From NCBI RefSeq assembly GCF_900269665.1, contig NZ_LT985361.1, positions 4,238,453 to 4,302,452 of the forward strand: 64,000 nt of DNA, read 5' to 3'. Origin of the DNA: Nocardia suismassiliense. Its GTDB lineage: Bacteria; Actinomycetota; Actinomycetes; Mycobacteriales; Mycobacteriaceae. This document shows, in pieces, positions 62,492-64,000 of the stretch (positions within the stretch are counted from its first letter, which is position 1; each line of letters starts with the position of its first letter). Position numbers and translations under genes: made by a program. The notes beneath the pieces were generated by a model. That model did no database searches, was not told where the DNA came from, and was given only the letters and a program-made list of their open reading frames with translations.

Positions 62492-63420
62492 ACCGCAAAA
62501 CTAGAACACGTTTCGGTCGTTGGCAACAGCTCGCCGGGACCGCGGGCGGGTTTGCGCCCGCCCGACGCGGCGGTCACGGCGTCCGCCGCCGCGGCCAGAG
62601 CCGTTCCGCGCCGGTCGATTTCGGCACCGGTGATGGACGCGCCGACGTACATGGTCAGCACCATGTTCTGCCTGCCGTCGCCGCCGTAGGTCGGTGCGGC
62701 GAGCAGGCTGACCGGGTGCTCCTTGCGTGGCCGCAGATCGGTGCCGAGGTACACCCGCTCGCCGAGGCTGGTGACCAGTTCGCCGACCAGTTCGCGCAGC
62801 TCATCGGGCAGATCGTGGGCGGCGAAGCCGGCCAGCATGGAGTACAGCCTGCGGCCCGCCGCGGTCAGGCTCTCCACCAGATAACCGCGCTCGCGGCATT
62901 CGGCGACCACCTGCCGCAGCCGCGCCTCGTCCTGCTGCAACGGCACCGTCGAGGGCTTGGCCAGCCAGGCGTCGAACGCCGCGTCGGTGTCCCACAGCAC
63001 GTACATCAGGCCGACCGGCGGGGCGAAGTGGTAGGCCGCGCCCACCTTGACCATCCCCGGCCCGGTGCTCTCCAGGACCATGATCTGCTCGCCGACCACG
63101 GCGGATGCGGTGCAGGTGGTGCGGTATCGCGCGGTGAGTCGCTCCAGCTCGGTGCGGGCGAGCGCGGAGATGGCGAAGCTGTCCTGGGCGACCCGGCCCG
63201 CGGCGATGAGCGCGGGCCCGAGGCCGTAGGTCAGTGTGTCGGCGTCGCGCACCAGATAACCGCCCGCGGTGAGCTCGGTGAGGATGCCGAGACAGGTCGG
63301 TTTCGCCAGGTCCAGCGCCCGCGCCAGCTCGGACAGGCCGAAGCGCTCGCCGCGCTGCTCGACGAGGAAATCCAGTACCTGCACCACCCGCACCGTGGGT
63401 GCGGACCTACGGCCGACCAT
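62488..63420 (-). CDS. IclR-family transcriptional regulator
   Basis: Regulator of 310 residues with an N-terminal winged helix (FGLSELARALDLAKPTCLGILTEL) and a C-terminal GAF-like IclR ligand domain (ELERLTARYRTTCTASAVVG). It leads the cysD-cysNC operon, overlapping cysD by four bases, and diverges from a gene that leaves the window. IclR proteins usually regulate aromatic or carboxylate catabolism, so its place before sulfate activation is notable. Palindromes at 63431-63479 lie in its promoter. Confidence 0.9.
   Translation of the reverse strand: MVGRRSAPTVRVVQVLDFLVEQRGERFGLSELARALDLAKPTCLGILTELTAGGYLVRDADTLTYGLGPALIAAGRVAQDSFAISALARTELERLTARYRTTCTASAVVGEQIMVLESTGPGMVKVGAAYHFAPPVGLMYVLWDTDAAFDAWLAKPSTVPLQQDEARLRQVVAECRERGYLVESLTAAGRRLYSMLAGFAAHDLPDELRELVGELVTSLGERVYLGTDLRPRKEHPVSLLAAPTYGGDGRQNMVLTMYVGASITGAEIDRRGTALAAAADAVTAASGGRKPARGPGELLPTTETCSSFAV
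62502..62515. promoter_or_regulatory. degenerate KstR-like box before cysD
   Basis: TAGAACACGTTTCG matches the TnnAACnnGTTnnA pattern except for the last base. It lies inside the 3' end of iclR, 11 bases upstream of cysD. It may be a chance match or an internal promoter site. Confidence 0.35.
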
Positions 63421-63430
63421 TGACCACTCC

Positions 63431-63444
63431 TAGAACACGTTCTA
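63431..63444. promoter_or_regulatory. KstR-type operator
   Basis: TAGAACACGTTCTA fits the mycobacterial KstR consensus TnnAACnnGTTnnA exactly (arms TAGAAC/GTTCTA). It lies 11 bases upstream of the IclR start and 72 bases before the divergent gene. KstR represses cholesterol-catabolism genes. Confidence 0.7.
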
Positions 63445-63462
63445 ATCTTGCCTCACACGGAA

Positions 63463-63479
63463 TGTACCAGACCGGTACA
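63463..63479. promoter_or_regulatory. second palindrome in the divergent promoter
   Basis: TGTACC-AGACC-GGTACA is a perfect inverted repeat with 6-base arms, 37 bases upstream of the rightward start. Possibly the operator of IclR or of a TetR protein. Confidence 0.55.
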
Positions 63480-63515
63480 TATTTGGAACACCGCGCCCGA
63501 TCCACTGGAGACCCT

Positions 63516-64000
63516 TTGCTGACACAGCCGTTCGCGGATGCCATCGCCGCCGCCGAGCAGATCATCACCGGAGCCGCGCACATCCGCACCGAGCAGGACC
63601 TCGTCGAGGGCTACGACTATCTGGCGGGCAGCATTCGCGCCGCCTTACAGATGGCGTGGGCCTACGAGCGGGACTTCCCGTTCTTCGTCCAGTCCACCGG
63701 GCCGTACACGAAGATGGGCCTGGACAACCCGGACACGCTCTACTACCACTCGTATCTGCGCCCGGACGCGGAGTATGTGGTTACCGGAAAGCGCGGCACC
63801 ACCAGGGATTTGAGCTTCCAGGTGCTGAACGGGAACTACTCGCCGGTGGATGTGCCGGACAGCCTCACCGCCTTCGACGACCGTGCCCTGGAGGTCGGGG
63901 CGGACGGTTCCTACGAACTCCGCCTCGGTCCCCGCGAAGCGCGGCCGGGCTATGTGCACCTCGCCGCCGACTCGGCGATGCTGGTGGTCCGGGAGGTCTA
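63516..64000 (+). CDS. conserved hypothetical protein, DUF1214-like (3' end outside window)
   Basis: Open frame of at least 161 residues running off the window. The start is TTG 63516 with GGAG six bases upstream. The sequence LYYHSYLRPDAEYVVTGKRG followed by DLSFQVLNGNYSPVDVPDS resembles a group of actinobacterial proteins with DUF1214-type segments found near steroid and lipid catabolic genes; this is from memory. No membrane helix is seen. The KstR box upstream supports regulation with sterol catabolism. Its full length and function cannot be judged here. Confidence 0.6.
   Translation, partial: MLTQPFADAIAAAEQIITGAAHIRTEQDLVEGYDYLAGSIRAALQMAWAYERDFPFFVQSTGPYTKMGLDNPDTLYYHSYLRPDAEYVVTGKRGTTRDLSFQVLNGNYSPVDVPDSLTAFDDRALEVGADGSYELRLGPREARPGYVHLAADSAMLVVREV

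Overview
The window is high-GC actinobacterial DNA with dense, strongly GC3-biased genes, frequent 4-base start/stop overlaps and many GTG/TTG starts. The content points to a mycolic-acid actinomycete, most likely Nocardia or a close relative (an inference, not a database match). The clues are two LGFP-repeat exported proteins, a CmtR-type Cd/Pb sensor, an LpqC-like lipoprotein, a fused HadA/HadB-type dehydratase, mycothiol-linked families and KstR-like boxes beside the sulfate-activation genes. I found no rRNA, tRNA, insertion sequence, CRISPR array or replication origin, so it reads as a chromosomal accessory and catabolic region.

Layout. 1-3.3 kb: end of an amino-sugar or disaccharide uptake operon (ABC permease, GH4 glycosidase, GlcNAc-kinase-like protein). 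3.4-10.2 kb: cation/H+ antiporter, a decayed TetR gene, a membrane protein, then a DedA / histidine kinase / response regulator operon and two small-enzyme or hypothetical genes. 10.3-19 kb: a hypothetical anchored protein, a TetR regulator facing a membrane protein across two near-identical operators, a CmtR/CDF metal-resistance pair, tandem LGFP proteins, a quinone-oxidoreductase-like protein and a methyltransferase. 19.5-23.2 kb: small membrane and exported proteins, an Acg-type nitroreductase, an OhrR-like regulator and a phosphoribosyltransferase. 23.3-25.6 kb: an archaeal-type aspartyl-tRNA synthetase preceded by a T-box riboswitch. 25.7-30.7 kb: an AraC/glyoxalase pair, then a LysR regulator facing an operon with a UvrA/DrrC-like resistance ATPase. 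30.9-39.8 kb: desaturase plus EamA transporter, a sulfite-oxidase-fold protein, AraC and GlxA-type regulators, a triplicated beta-trefoil exported protein, a MaoC-type dehydratase, a carboxylesterase and a short SDR.

39.8-46.6 kb is the most coherent multi-gene system: one leftward, translationally coupled operon of a GntR regulator, an AprB-like 2[4Fe-4S] ferredoxin, an ABC substrate-binding lipoprotein fused to a NosL-like domain, a permease, an ATPase and an AprA-like flavoprotein fused to HEAT repeats. It looks like an import-and-redox system for an unknown, probably sulfur-containing, substrate. 46.8-54.5 kb carries a PLP enzyme, two TetR regulators and a fatty-acid or xenobiotic CoA cluster (acyl-CoA dehydrogenase, CaiB-type CoA transferase, APH-like kinase, hypothetical protein) with clear operator palindromes. 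54.6-59.7 kb has an LpqC-like esterase, a large LAL-type LuxR regulator and an epoxide hydrolase. 59.7-64 kb holds an iclR-cysD-cysNC operon and the start of a divergent gene, with a perfect KstR-type box between them.

The main discovery candidates are the T-box leader, whose pairing can be traced base by base (bulge fits a G73 tRNA, AAC specifier candidate, Shine-Dalgarno sequestration), the AprAB-like/NosL/HEAT transport-redox operon, and the near-perfect threefold repeat protein.
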